A stretch of 64,000 nt of DNA, taken from NCBI GenBank assembly GCA_031213475.1, contig JARUPZ010000013.1, forward strand, positions 124,001 to 188,000, given 5' to 3'. Shown piece by piece: positions 32,582 to 43,690 of the stretch; position 1 is the first letter of the stretch; the number at the start of each line of letters is the position of its first letter. This stretch comes from Nereocystis luetkeana (Eukaryota; Sar; Phaeophyceae; Laminariales; Laminariaceae). A model generated the notes under the pieces. The model worked only from the letters and a program-made list of their open reading frames with translations. It was not told the origin of the DNA and ran no database searches. Position numbers and translations under genes: made by a program.

Positions 32582-35500
32582 CTAACCCACAACGTCCACC
32601 TCCATCTCCACCCCAGTAGGTTCCTCCTCCTGATCTTCATCTGGCAGGGGGGCCATGGGCCGGGGCACCACCAGAGGAGTCTCTCCTAGGGCCGTTCCGG
32701 GGGTGTCGTCGTTGAGGGGCCTGGATAAGGAAACAGAAGGTGGGGTGTGGGGAACCTCGTTGCTAGGACTTGTTTCCGGAGTTCCAACAACATCCACTTC
32801 CATATCTGCCTCGGAAGAGTGTCCAGACTGATGCTTGTCTCGCAAGGTGGTCATGGCCCTCGCCACGGACGGAGCAAGAGCATCTTCTGGGGTCGTTTCG
32901 ACGGCGCCATCATCGTTGAGGTGTCTGGGTAAGGCAACCGAAGAAGAGGTGTCAGAAACTTCCTTCAAGGGACCCACCTCCACAGCTTCAACTACCCCGC
33001 CCTCTTGGACCACCATCGGAGCCGTCTCATCTGCGGCAGTTCCGATGCTGCCGTCGTTGAGGTGCCTGGACAAGGCAACGGAAGGTGGGTTGTGATTACC
33101 CGCTCCCACCTCCACAGTTTCACCCGCTTCCACCTGCAAGTCCGGGTCAACAGGTTCCCCAGACTGGTGTTCGTCTTGCGATGTGGTCATGGCCAACGCC
33201 GCCATCGGAGAAGGAGTCGCCTCTGGGGTAGTTCCGATCATGTCATCGTCGTTGAGGTGCCCGGGTAAGGCAACGAAAAGTGAGGTGTTAGGAACTGCTT
33301 TCCTCGGACCCACCTGAACAGTTTCAATCGCCGCGCCATTGATGTCCTCGTCAACAGGTTCCCCAGACTCATGCTCGTCAGGCGAGGTTGTAATGATCGA
33401 TGGCACCACCAGAGGGATCTCTTCGGTGCCCGTTCTAACGGTGTCATCTTCGAGGTGCACCGGCAAGGCAACGGAAGGTGAGGTGTTAGGAACTGCTTCC
33501 CTGGGACCCTCCTCTACCGTTTCGACCGCGTCCACCCCCATGTCCGCGTAAACAGATTCTCCAGGTCGATGCTTGTCGGACGAAGTGGTTATGGTTCGCA
33601 GCAACACCGGGGGGATCTCTTCTGGGGCCGTTCCAACCGTGTCGTCGTTAAGATGGCCGGGTAAGGCAGTGGAAAGTGAGGTATAAGGAACTTCCTTTCT
33701 GGGGGTCATTCTCGCACTTTCTACGACCGCCTGCACGTTGACATAGCCGTGGTCTGGGCAAAGAGAGGTCTGCCTCTCGTCCAGCTCCAACCTCGATCGC
33801 TTCCGACGACGCACCATCTCAGATAGCAAATTGGACTCAGTACTCGCGCCGTCCACAGTGTCCTTCTCTTGCGCGGCGCATAAAGAATGAGCAACAGAAA
33901 GCGGTTCACCGCATGCTGGCCCTGTTTGACCGCAGTCCTTTTGATAGCGCATCGTTCGGACGTTCACCATGCCTGCCTCGGCATGTTGCTTGCAGTATGC
34001 CGCCGTCTTGCTGCCGGGTGCATTAAAGCTCGGCTGCCTCGTGCAGGAGTCACGCGAGCAACGCTGGCTGCCAACGTTTACCATGCCGTCTTCGGAATGT
34101 TCTTTACAGTATGCCGGCGTCTTTTTTCCCTTTGCATTGAAAGACGGGTGCTTCCTGCAGCCGGAACGTAAGCAGTGTTTGGTGATAATATCCATGCCGT
34201 CCTGAGCATGGCGCTTGCAATATGCCGCGGTCTTGCTCTGGACATTGAAACTCGGCTGCCTCGCGCAGGAGCCACGTAGGCAACGCTTGCTGCTGACGTC
34301 AACCATCCCGCTCTCGGCATGTTCTTCGCAGTACAAAGCCGTGCTTCTGCCCCTTGTATTAAAGGACGGGTACTCCGTGCAGGCGCCACGTGCGCAAATC
34401 CTATTGGCGATAATGACCATGCCGTTCTCGGCATGTTGAGAGCAGTATGCCGCTGTCTTGCTACCCACTACATTGAATTTCGGCTGCCTCGTGCAGCAGT
34501 AATGTGAGCAGCGCTTGTGGATGATGGCATCGATCATACCGGCCTTAGCGTGTTGCTTGCAGTAGACAGCCGTCGTGCTGCCCTTGACATTGTAGGTCGG
34601 TCGCTCTTGGCAGGAGTCCTGTAAGCACAGCTTGCTGATGATGTCTACCATACCGGTTTCAGCATGCTGCTCGCAGTAAACGGCCGTCTTACTCCCCTTG
34701 ACATTGAAGTATGGATGCCTCAAGCAGGAGTCATGCAAGCAATGCTTGCTGAAGATGTTAACCATACCGTCCTTAGCGTGTTGCCGGCAGTAGGCCGGCA
34801 TCTTGCTGCCCTTCACATCAAAGGTCGGTCGCTTCTGGCAGGTCTCGTGTAAGCAAGGCTTTCTTGTCACATTCATCATACCGTCGTTAGCATGCTCCTT
34901 GCAGTACGCGGCTGTCTTGCTGCCCTCGAAATTGAAGCTCGGCTGCTTCAAGCAAGATTCATGCAGACACCGTTTGCCTCCGACGTTTATCATGCCGTCC
35001 GCAGCATGTTGCTTACAATACGCCGGCGTCCCGCAACTAACGACATTATAGCACGGGCGCTTCGTGCAGGACTCACGTAAGCAACGCTTGCTGCTGATGT
35101 AAACCATACCGTCATCGGCATGTTCTTTGCAGTATATCGCCGTCTTTCTGCCCTTTGTATTGAACAACGGATACTCCGTGCAGGCTCCACGTGCGCAAAG
35201 TCTATTGTACCTATTGACCATGCCGTTCTCGGCATGTTGAGAGCAGTATGCCGCAGTCTTGCTGCCCTCTACATTGAATTTCGGCTGCCGCGTGCAGGAG
35301 TAATGTGAGCAGCGCTTGTGGATGATGTCATCGACCATACCGGCCTTAGCGTGTTGCTTGCAGTAGATAGCCGTCGTGCTGCCCTTGACATTGTAGGTCG
35401 GTCGCTCTTGGCAGGAGTCCTGCAAGCACTGATTGCTGACGGTGTCTACCATACCGTCCTTAGCATGCTGCTCACAGTAAACCGCCGTCTTACTCCCCTT

Positions 35501-36124
35501 CATATTGAAGTATGGATGTCTCAAGCAGGCGTCGTGCAAGCAACGCTTGCTGAAGATGTTCACCATACCGTCCTTAGCGTGTTGCCGGCAGTAAGCCGGC
35601 GTCTTGCTCCCCTTCGCATTGAAGTTCGGTCGCTTCTGGCAGGTCTCATGTAAGCAACGCTTGCTGATCACATTCACCATGCCGTCCTCAGCATGTTTCT
35701 TGCAGTACGCGGCTGTCTTGCTGCCCTCCAAATTGAAGCTCGGCTGCTTCAAGCAAGATTCATAGAGGCAACGTTTGCTGAGCACGTCGACCATGCCGTC
35801 CCCAGCATGATGCTTGCAGTACGCCGGCGACTTGATGTAAACAAAATTATACACTGGGCGCTTGGTGCAGGATGTATGCGAGCAGCGCTTATTGCGGACG
35901 TTAACCATTCCGTCTTTGGCGTGTTCCTTGCAGTACGCCGACGACTTGCTACCCTCGAAGTTGAAGTTGGGTTGCCTCATGCAGGAGTCGTACGAGCAAC
36001 GCTTGCTAGAGACGTTCACCATGCCGTCCTCAGCATGGAGTTTACAATAAACAGCCTTCTGGCGACCTACCATGAAGTTGTAGATCGCTGTCATGGCACA
36101 CCCATGGTACTGGCAACGCCCCAT
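32582..36124 (-). CDS. giant EsV-1-7 repeat protein, 19 motifs
   Basis: An open frame of 1180 codons. The start chosen is the ATG at 36124, with A at -3 and G at +4; the frame stays open for ~110 nt upstream without another ATG, so a spliced 5' exon is possible. Residues 4-725 are nineteen head-to-tail units of C-x4-C-x16-C-x2-H-x12, the EsV-1-7 signature (for example CSYDSCMRQPNFNFEGSKSS then AYCKEHAKDGMVNV). Two units have 13 spacer residues and one is two residues short. RRRKRSR at ~771-777 looks like a nuclear localisation signal. Residues ~795-1180 are an acidic Pro/Thr-rich tail of about six ~66-residue repeats. The Cys/His spacing suggests metal binding. Relatives include IMMEDIATE UPRIGHT, a developmental regulator in Ectocarpus, and phaeovirus EsV-1 gene 7. 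The exact role here is unknown; nuclear action is inferred. Confidence 0.93.
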   Translation of the reverse strand: MGRCQYHGCAMTAIYNFMVGRQKAVYCKLHAEDGMVNVSSKRCSYDSCMRQPNFNFEGSKSSAYCKEHAKDGMVNVRNKRCSHTSCTKRPVYNFVYIKSPAYCKHHAGDGMVDVLSKRCLYESCLKQPSFNLEGSKTAAYCKKHAEDGMVNVISKRCLHETCQKRPNFNAKGSKTPAYCRQHAKDGMVNIFSKRCLHDACLRHPYFNMKGSKTAVYCEQHAKDGMVDTVSNQCLQDSCQERPTYNVKGSTTAIYCKQHAKAGMVDDIIHKRCSHYSCTRQPKFNVEGSKTAAYCSQHAENGMVNRYNRLCARGACTEYPLFNTKGRKTAIYCKEHADDGMVYISSKRCLRESCTKRPCYNVVSCGTPAYCKQHAADGMINVGGKRCLHESCLKQPSFNFEGSKTAAYCKEHANDGMMNVTRKPCLHETCQKRPTFDVKGSKMPAYCRQHAKDGMVNIFSKHCLHDSCLRHPYFNVKGSKTAVYCEQHAETGMVDIISKLCLQDSCQERPTYNVKGSTTAVYCKQHAKAGMIDAIIHKRCSHYCCTRQPKFNVVGSKTAAYCSQHAENGMVIIANRICARGACTEYPSFNTRGRSTALYCEEHAESGMVDVSSKRCLRGSCARQPSFNVQSKTAAYCKRHAQDGMDIITKHCLRSGCRKHPSFNAKGKKTPAYCKEHSEDGMVNVGSQRCSRDSCTRQPSFNAPGSKTAAYCKQHAEAGMVNVRTMRYQKDCGQTGPACGEPLSVAHSLCAAQEKDTVDGASTESNLLSEMVRRRKRSRLELDERQTSLCPDHGYVNVQAVVESARMTPRKEVPYTSLSTALPGHLNDDTVGTAPEEIPPVLLRTITTSSDKHRPGESVYADMGVDAVETVEEGPREAVPNTSPSVALPVHLEDDTVRTGTEEIPLVVPSIITTSPDEHESGEPVDEDINGAAIETVQVGPRKAVPNTSLFVALPGHLNDDDMIGTTPEATPSPMAALAMTTSQDEHQSGEPVDPDLQVEAGETVEVGAGNHNPPSVALSRHLNDGSIGTAADETAPMVVQEGGVVEAVEVGPLKEVSDTSSSVALPRHLNDDGAVETTPEDALAPSVARAMTTLRDKHQSGHSSEADMEVDVVGTPETSPSNEVPHTPPSVSLSRPLNDDTPGTALGETPLVVPRPMAPLPDEDQEEEPTGVEMEVDVVG
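32585..33740 (-). repeat. acidic tail: six ~66-residue repeats
   Basis: Within the EsV-1-7 gene, units follow the pattern VPNTS-SVALP-HLNDD, then T-PEE-P, then ITTS-DEH-SGEPV-D, and ETVE-GP. One unit is shortened to ~44 residues. It is low-complexity, acidic and probably disordered. Confidence 0.85.
33950..36115 (-). repeat. array of 19 EsV-1-7 motifs (~114 bp each)
   Basis: 114-bp units (38 codons) with a higher-order pattern. Motifs 3-9 and 10-16 match one to one (the KRP-Y, KQPSFN, QKRP, RHPYFN, QERPTYN, RQPKFN and TEYP types in the same order). The DNA period between the two blocks is 801 bp (267 codons), as seen from the TGTAGGTCGG words at 34591 and 35392. The coding frame is preserved throughout. 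Confidence 0.95.
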
Positions 36125-36630
36125 TCTCGTGGCCGGGAAGGTGGTACAGCACTGTGGTGGCACCACACCGTAATGGAACTGAAAACTCTGGCGGAACCGT
36201 AAATTTATTGGAACCGCACAGAGGCGCAGCGGTAGGCGAGATCAAACGGCCCAGGTAGTCCAGCAGTTGAGGCAGACACGGCTGAAAGCCTTGGGGATGA
36301 TGTATGCGCACCTGTCATTCGTGGAAGCAGCATTGTCGACGACGATCGTGAGGGTGTATATTATTCCATTTTCGACAACTTTGAATGTTCTTTTCGGCAC
36401 CTGCTACTATAGAGGCGCACCCATTGATTATTGGAGTTTCTCGCCACAAACAAATAAGTCCTTTACAATTAGTGAGTCAACCAGAAACTATCCTTGGGAA
36501 GACATCAAAGTGCATCCCGATGGCCTAGGTGTAAAGCGAATGGCATGAAAAACATAACTAGCGTTCCGACGGTATTGGGTAGGTTTCCGGTGAACCCGTT
36601 TACCAGGACTAGTGCACTGTAAATACACCC
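36125..36630. other. upstream region of the EsV-1-7 gene
   Basis: Would hold the promoter and any 5' exon of the minus-strand gene. On the minus strand a pyrimidine-rich stretch ending TTTTCAG lies about 60 nt before the ATG and could be a 3' splice site. No core promoter is convincing. Confidence 0.3.
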
Positions 36631-36651
36631 AACCCTAACCCTAACCCTAGC
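36629..36651. repeat. interstitial telomere-like repeat
   Basis: CCAACCCTAACCCTAACCC followed by TAG: three CCCTAA units, about 500 bp upstream of the EsV-1-7 gene. Confidence 0.75.
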
Positions 36652-39230
36652 ATCCGTTGAAAAAACGGCCCAGTCCGCTCGGTACAAAACCCCCATAGAG
36701 CTTCGGGTTCATCAGTTCTTCCGGCTGCAGCCGCGTATCTAGGCCGAGCTCGGCCGAGATACGATTAGTGTTCCCTACAAATTACTGATGATTTTCCTAG
36801 GCTATCGTATCTTTCGTCAGGTTAAGCTTTCGGATTCATGAAATCAGTTTTCGCGTGCGATACTCATAAAATCATAGTAACAGAACTATTAAATACCACT
36901 GGAAAAAATCACAGTAACAGAACTGTCAAAAACTACCAGCATACTATTAATACTAGCAATATATAACTCCTCAGACGAGGAGCGACACTAAAACATAGCC
37001 GCCACGGGTCTTGTGGATGTCCCTTCATCGTCAATTTCCTACTTTCGTCTACAGGGTTGATACCTAGTATCTGGGAAAAGCCGTGGATTTACCCATTGCA
37101 ATACGGTTGTTTTTATGCCTCCATTCCATCAATTATTTTCCATCTTCCTGTTATTTCTCGATTCTACTCGTAATTAGAACGGGTGTCACATACCAGGCTC
37201 ATACCCCAACACACACCACTACAGTTCTTGCTTCCCTGTTTATCTTCAACGACTGGAGTTGAACTGTCTTTATATCGGTCTATATGTAGGCGGCAACAAA
37301 AGAGGACGTCAGCAGGAGGGTATCGCCGAGACCTTACTGACGGCAGAAGATCCTGGTGTGCAGACAGTATCTGCAAGACAAACATGAGGTCCTTCCTCTA
37401 TTACCGTTGTTGTTGACAGTCCTTCTCAACAACTTAAGCACGTATGTGTGACTGTATGAGGTGTGCCTGCTTCATGAACGGGTATTATAGCCGGCACATC
37501 GAATGATACTCCCCACGTGAGGCGCTCTGTTGTATTCTTGATAGTAGTTTACCCAACAACCGACTTATATGCATGATGTACGGTATCCCCTAATTCACAA
37601 TCAAGTAGGCTTGAAAATAACTGTATACAGTACGCACCCATCAGATGCATTATATTTGGGGAGCTCCTCAGTTTAGAGGACTCCCTCCGCGTCAATGAGA
37701 GATTTTTCAGCTGAACTATAGTCAAGCACAAACCCCGCCGTAGTACGGATCTTAGTTCGATCGATGTGTTAATATGGCCAAGCCTAGGGAGAAGTGCTGT
37801 GAGTTGGCAGGACTGTTTCCGCAAAGCAAGCCTAACAGCTGACTTCAGTTAACTATTCGGCTGACGCTGCTTGGCTTCCTTAACAAACTAAACACATGAA
37901 AGATGACACGACGACAGATAATCTTTGGCCCTGCCCTCGGCACAAGAAACCCACGGGTTGTAATGTGTCAAGAGTTGCATTAGACGTTTCGGTTTTCTCT
38001 CCTTACCTGAGCGGGTGATACTATCGAGAAACGCACACCTCATAGAACTGATAACTGCAAAAGACACGGAAACCCAAATTGTTGGATAGTTGGCACCGCT
38101 GCGATTACTAAAAAAACCTAGCCAAGTATTGCCTAGATGGCGACTTTTTAGGTCCCCCAACTCACAGCTCAGGTAGGAAGGGGCTGAAATTTCTGTGGGG
38201 GGTAGCGTTGAGGTCCCTATTGTTTTAGCTCGTAAGAGCCACTCGACCGAGGACTACCCCAACTATTTGCAGTCTTCGAACTTTCATGCTGACTAGCCTT
38301 GAGATATTGCACCGCCATGGGAAGATTTCAATACACAGCATCACCAAGACAACGTTAGGCTCAATTTTGAGTGAAGTACAAAGGCCCTTGGCCGAGTGAT
38401 TCAGACGATGTAGTGAAAACGAGGAGTAGCCCGCTTATACCGTAGCACCAGACAAACCCTGGTATCCTGTAGGACCTTAGCTTTGGACATAGCGCCCTCC
38501 GGTGCCGGCGCACACTTAAAACGAATATCTAAGATCCATCACAAGGCAACCGCTAGCCAACAAACTAAGCGCAAAAAACAATCAGGCCACCCTAAAAATA
38601 AACTGTCTGTAGTAGTTCCACTGTACATCCACCCACCATTGCGCTGCATGGTGTGTGTGGAACGCACTGCCATGGTTGTGGTAACTGTTGCGCAGTTGTG
38701 GGCTACATGCTTGGCGATGTGGTTTTCGCTCGTCTTGGCCTGTGTGTGTTTCGCACGCAAACGCGAACATCAGCCACGAGTATTTCACGCCGGGCCTACA
38801 TCCAGCAACTGTGTGCTGTGTGGAACACATTGACTCTGTTACAGTGTCTGCTGTGCTGTGTTGAGGGCTAACAGGTATGTGTGTACTGCCGTGCAGCTTT
38901 GATCTATCTGTGCCGCCCTGAATGCTGCTCATCGTGTACGACGGATATCGCCAACAGTCCGGAACACGCTGATGTTCCGCACGAGTACCATTTTTGTAAA
39001 CCTGAAATATGTATGGCCGTGCTTGGTAACGTTGCGTTTCAAGAATGTTGTTAACAATGGAATTGTAATTAAACAACTTTCATTTCCTGCAGGTATCCAT
39101 GCGGTTTATCCATGATCGAGACAAGTCGTTTGCTGCCAGTGCATCTGCTGATCTACCCGTCCTCGGCTATCATGCGCACCCTTCCGCACCATTCAATAAC
39201 ATGGCTCCCATGGCCTACAGGAAGGTTCAA
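36652..39230. other. unassigned DNA
   Basis: About 2.6 kb without a supported gene. Dyads CTCCTCAGACGAGGAG near 36967 and GAGCTCCTCAGTTTAGAGGA near 37659 resemble those near 20945 and 29891. Confidence 0.45.
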
Positions 39231-39335
39231 TTACGGGGGGCCATAGTTAATGGGACCGAATATTGTTAGTAAAAATGTTTAAATATATAGGTTGTTATAT
39301 GTACCATACGTCCTATTGACTATCGCCCCCCGTAA
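39231..39335. mobile_element. second copy of the TTACGGGGG MITE
   Basis: Starts TTACGGGGGGCCATAGTTAA and ends CTATCGCCCCCCGTAA. The interior shares AATATTGTTAGTAAAAATGT-like sequence with the 22.86-kb copy in inverse sense. 105 bp, diverged; the flanking TA is kept only on the right. Confidence 0.85.
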
Positions 39336-39876
39336 TAGACGCCAGACAATACGTAAACAGCACCACGATCGGCATCGTTCCCACTTGCGATGTAAATATT
39401 GTCTAACACGTGTTTGACACTGATGCTGTGTTGAGTTGCAACGACAAGACAAGACTGCCGAAAATTGCTTGCTCGCCCAAGCGATCGATCTGAACGGTAG
39501 GAGTACCACCGCATGCAGAAGCAGGACGTCTCACGTTCATGCTGACGCACGACTGTCCAAATCTGCGTTCTCACAGAAGTGAGACATCCAAACGTGGCAT
39601 AGCACAAATCACCCTCTGTTTTATGTGTTTCATTGATTCCAGTGTGTGTCATTTGTAAGCGCAGACAGCGAGTTGTATGTTTGCGAAACATCACCAATTC
39701 AGCGCATCAGGGACAACACACATGAACTAACCCCCGCATGGGAAGCCCCAACACCAAAGGAGGCACCATACTACGATAGGGATAGCCCTACTAGGCCGAA
39801 ATATTTGTGCCTGGCGGAGCTCCTCAACACAGGAAATGTCCGGCATACCGTGTACCACTACACCGATAACACGGCT

Positions 39877-40215
39877 CCCGAGACTCGCCTTCTCGCCAGA
39901 GCCTTCCCACAAAATGCTGATACTAAGCTCCAATCAATACACAACCCCCGAAACCCGCCGTCTAGCTAAAGCAATCCAACAAAATGCAGCGACTAAGCTG
40001 CCACGAACACACCACCCCCGAACACCACCTTCTCGCCCGATCGAGTGACCAAAACATTGCTGAAGCTCTCATAAGCGCACGACGTCCCGAAAGCAGCCTT
40101 CCTGCCGTAGCGAGCCACCGAAATACTGCCAAGATTTCACTGTTAGACTCCCGAAACCGTCCATTCGACAAAGCGCGTCACCGAAGCACCGTGCTGCCGC
40201 ATCAACTACCGCCCC
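39877..40215 (+). repeat. ~70-bp degenerate tandem repeat
   Basis: The word CCCGA/CCCGAA with following ...CT(T/A)CT(C/A)GC recurs at 39877, 39947, 40017, 40086 and 40150. The first periods are exactly 70 bp, so the frame shifts each unit. Units read as TPET-RLLA-A--QNA-TKL in successive frames. Confidence 0.75.
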
Positions 40216-43200
40216 CCTTATAGGCATAAGAACGTTTCACGCGTTGGACAGATCACAATCTAGATACTCTATTAACATATCATATCCCGTTAGTATTGAG
40301 ATGGTGGGCAGGATCCAAATAGCACGGATACACGAAGGAACCATATGTTAGGCCACGCAGACTATACGGCCACCGCCCGGCAACAAGAGCTACATCGTAC
40401 ATATTACGAACCGATCTTCTCCGCAATATCTAGATCGTCAAATGCGAATCGATTAGCCGTGCGAGGTGTGAAACTACGTGAACAGGCCAGGAAGGGTTGG
40501 GCGGGATGTGGACCAAAAAAGGGGTCCGACGAGCAACTGGAGTGAGGGTGACCAACGCCATTCTCAGGCCGTTGGCAACCAGTCCAAGTTGTCGGCGTAG
40601 CTTGCATCAAGGGAGGCATTGTTCCTGCTTAGTACTAAAATAATACTTATAGATGCTACGGTTCATGCTTGCTCCTGGGCGCGGTACAGGTGTTCAGGGT
40701 TTCAAAATTGTTACTTTTATGAGGGGACATAGCAGTCCGTACTATGGTGTCTAAACATAAGGGGATACTTGATTTTTGTGCCCATCGTGGGTTCCGTTGG
40801 CTATGGCCTCCAGTAATGCAGTACACTGGGTATGATGTGCGGTGAGGCTATTTACATCGGGCGTAGCCAGAAATTGGGTCATGGGTCAGGTACAGGATGG
40901 ATCTGCGGTACTGCAGCTCAGGTTACCGGGGCCTTCCCCTTATAGAATGTGGGTGTAAACAAATCCTTGTGGAGACGTTGCACAATGTAGCAAACATGAA
41001 AAGGTGTCGGCGACCTCTCAAGTAAGCATGGCTAATGGTGTGCTACATTGTTCAACGTCACCGCAAGGTTGTTTCCGACGCCCACATTATGCAAAGCGGG
41101 TGGGTCCCCGCTGTGAGTGTAGCCGGAAATATGGGCAAACCGAGGTCTTAGACATTGGTGCACTGTGAAGTAATGTACCGGTAATGCTGTGTCTCGGGTA
41201 TGGCTGCAGCATACCTCATCGTCGATACAAGAATATTCTGACATCCTCGTGCATACCTTGCAGCAGTACTGTACAGCAGATAAGTGGTGGTACGACACCA
41301 GCAATGGCGAACTTTGAGGTACTCGGTCACAACCCAGCTTTTCGACACAACAACCTTTTGATGCACTGGTGGATTCCGAACGTACTACTGAGGTACTCGT
41401 AGCCCGAAGTACTTTAGCGTGGAGTGGCAGCATGCTAGTGTTGCCGCGGCCACCCGTGCAGAATATGATTTGTATACGAATAGAAAGGAGCTTAGCCACA
41501 AATAACGCGTGCTAACTGTTCATGCAACAAGTGCTACAGGCACCATTCGCGGTTATATGTGTATTTCTGTTGTCGTTCTTGGTGCAGAAGGTCAGCCAAT
41601 GAATTATAATATGCTAAAAAAAGGCATGTATGCCCCTTCAGCCACACGGATTACGAATCTGCGCTTACTTTTGCATTCGATGTCTTTCGGGTTTAGATAT
41701 TGAGGATGCAGAGGAGAAAATTGGGGGGAGACTGCTGCCTGGGGCGGAAGGCGCCCCCTGGGGTGGTTGGCAAGAATCCCCCGTCTTCCAAAATATTGTC
41801 AAACACAGGGATTGGCGCAGATTTAGGCAGGATGTTGTACGATCGGAAAACTAAAGAGAAGAGAGGTTTCCCCTGTGAGGTGTCGAAACGCACACAAGGC
41901 CGTGGAATATTTTTTTTATGTTCCAAATCGTGCCCGAGACAGCCAAACCCACGTGCTTTTCGATACAGAACTAACCGCCGGCTCGCCTCACACAGTACGT
42001 GTCGCTGCAGCACGCAAAGGGTGTATGGCCCACGAAGTGGAGAGCCATGGTTGGCAAGTTTGAGGGCTGTAGACGGCTTGTGTCTGAAGGTCTCACTTGG
42101 GGCGTCCAGCTAGATCCAGTCAGTTAGGTCGCAAATAATTGCTCAGCCGAACAAAAATAAATTCAGATCAAAACAACTTGGCACACAAACGGATTATGCT
42201 CTTACAGGCCAAACGAAACCTACACAGGCCACCCATGGCCCTCAAACTCGCCAGCGACGACTCTCAGAGAAAACGAGCATACATCCATGGGAGGTTCAGC
42301 ACGATCCGTGCCATTTCAGGCGAAAACTCAGGGCCGCGGTTGGTGCTGTATGGGGAAAACCGTTATTTTTTATGTGCTCGGAGTACAAAAAAGGCCATTG
42401 CTACCGACTGCACTGCTCGCGGGTTTCTGCACCATGACGGGGATACTTGGTCAGTTTTCTGTTTTCCGATCCCGAACATAGTCGGTCCAACAGCGGTCAC
42501 AGCGTTAGCGAAGCCAAAAGTAAAACATATATGATATGTGTTCTGCAATAGCTACGCCCTTCCGAAAAACAGTTTCCACCGGCCGGAGATTTTGTTAGGA
42601 ATTAAGCGAGCCCCGGCCCACCTCAGTTTTCGCTCTCAACGATGCGTAACGTGCAACGCACTCTACAGCGGCTAGGCTGAGTCGACTGGCGAAAGGTACA
42701 ATGAAGAGCAGAGCGCGAACGCTGCGGGACACGTTTTCAAGGCAACCTGGCATGTTTTTTTATTTTATCTCTTACCATGATAGTTTGAGACGTTTCAGAT
42801 GGGTCTTTAAAAAACGTTTTTGTCCTTTTGTTGTTCATGTAGGATCTACGGGGTGGGACCTGGCATGCACAGAGCAAATGTATTATATACATATGAAAGG
42901 GGCGCTTCGCCGCGGCGGACCGGCGCCCACCTTGGCTACGCGTATGCACGTAATGACCGATAATATAAACAAATACAAGGACGTAAACGCGATAGTACAG
43001 CCGAGGGGTACTTATCAAAACAATTCGAGTTCAAATATTACACTGGAATTAGATTCAATCAACTAGCAACAAAACAATATTTCCATCCAAGCCATTTTTT
43101 GCCACCTGGAACGTTGTGTGAATCGATTTTTTTCAAAGTAATACGCCGAGTTGGTCGCGAAGTAAGCGAAAAACTGACCAAAACGCTTCGAATATTACCA

Positions 43201-43356
43201 GTGAGAATCGCCCTCGTAGGGTTGCTATGCCGTCTCCCCTCTTAGGCCTACCTTCAGGTACCGTTGTCGTGTAAGCACTTGTTCGATTAACAGCAGCAAC
43301 AGCAGTTCTTTGTTTGGGAGAGTTTGCATGTTCGTATGCCTACAGCATACCGTTTT
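40216..43356. other. unassigned DNA
   Basis: Three kb with short frames only. A faintly related pair of AGGGCCG/AAGGCCG-containing segments near 41895 and 42330 is noted. Nothing recognised. Confidence 0.45.
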
Positions 43357-43690
43357 TTTTCAAAGTCATCACTTTCACTTTCCAGCCTAACTCGTAGGAG
43401 GTTTTACCCTCAGCGATCTTCTGGACAAGTCGTGGTCACAGGTAACGTCCCTTCTCCCCCCCGGTACGTGCATTTGTTTTGTCGCGCATGGGGTTCAGCA
43501 TTCCCCCTGCTCGTCGATTTTTATCGACTGGTAGCTAACTCACGCTTTCGCGCTTTCCGCTAATCATTTTTTTTCATGCAAGAACAAGTCTCCACGAGCA
43601 CGCACTCGGTGAGACTTGAACCCACGAAATTGATCTTGATAGGTACGCGGACCACCTACCAAGCCACCGGGGACGCCGGCAGTGCTTGAT
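43357..43690 (-). repeat. left arm of tRNA-headed inverted repeat
   Basis: Reverse complement of 44935-45217 with changes. Its inner end carries a tRNA-like head in minus sense (ACTTGAACCC, then ACCACCTACCAAGCCACCGG). Confidence 0.82.

Noticed and set aside
31937-32689. 250-codon plus-strand gene
   Set aside because: No ATG at its start, no domain, and it overlaps the antisense of the well-supported EsV-1-7 gene.
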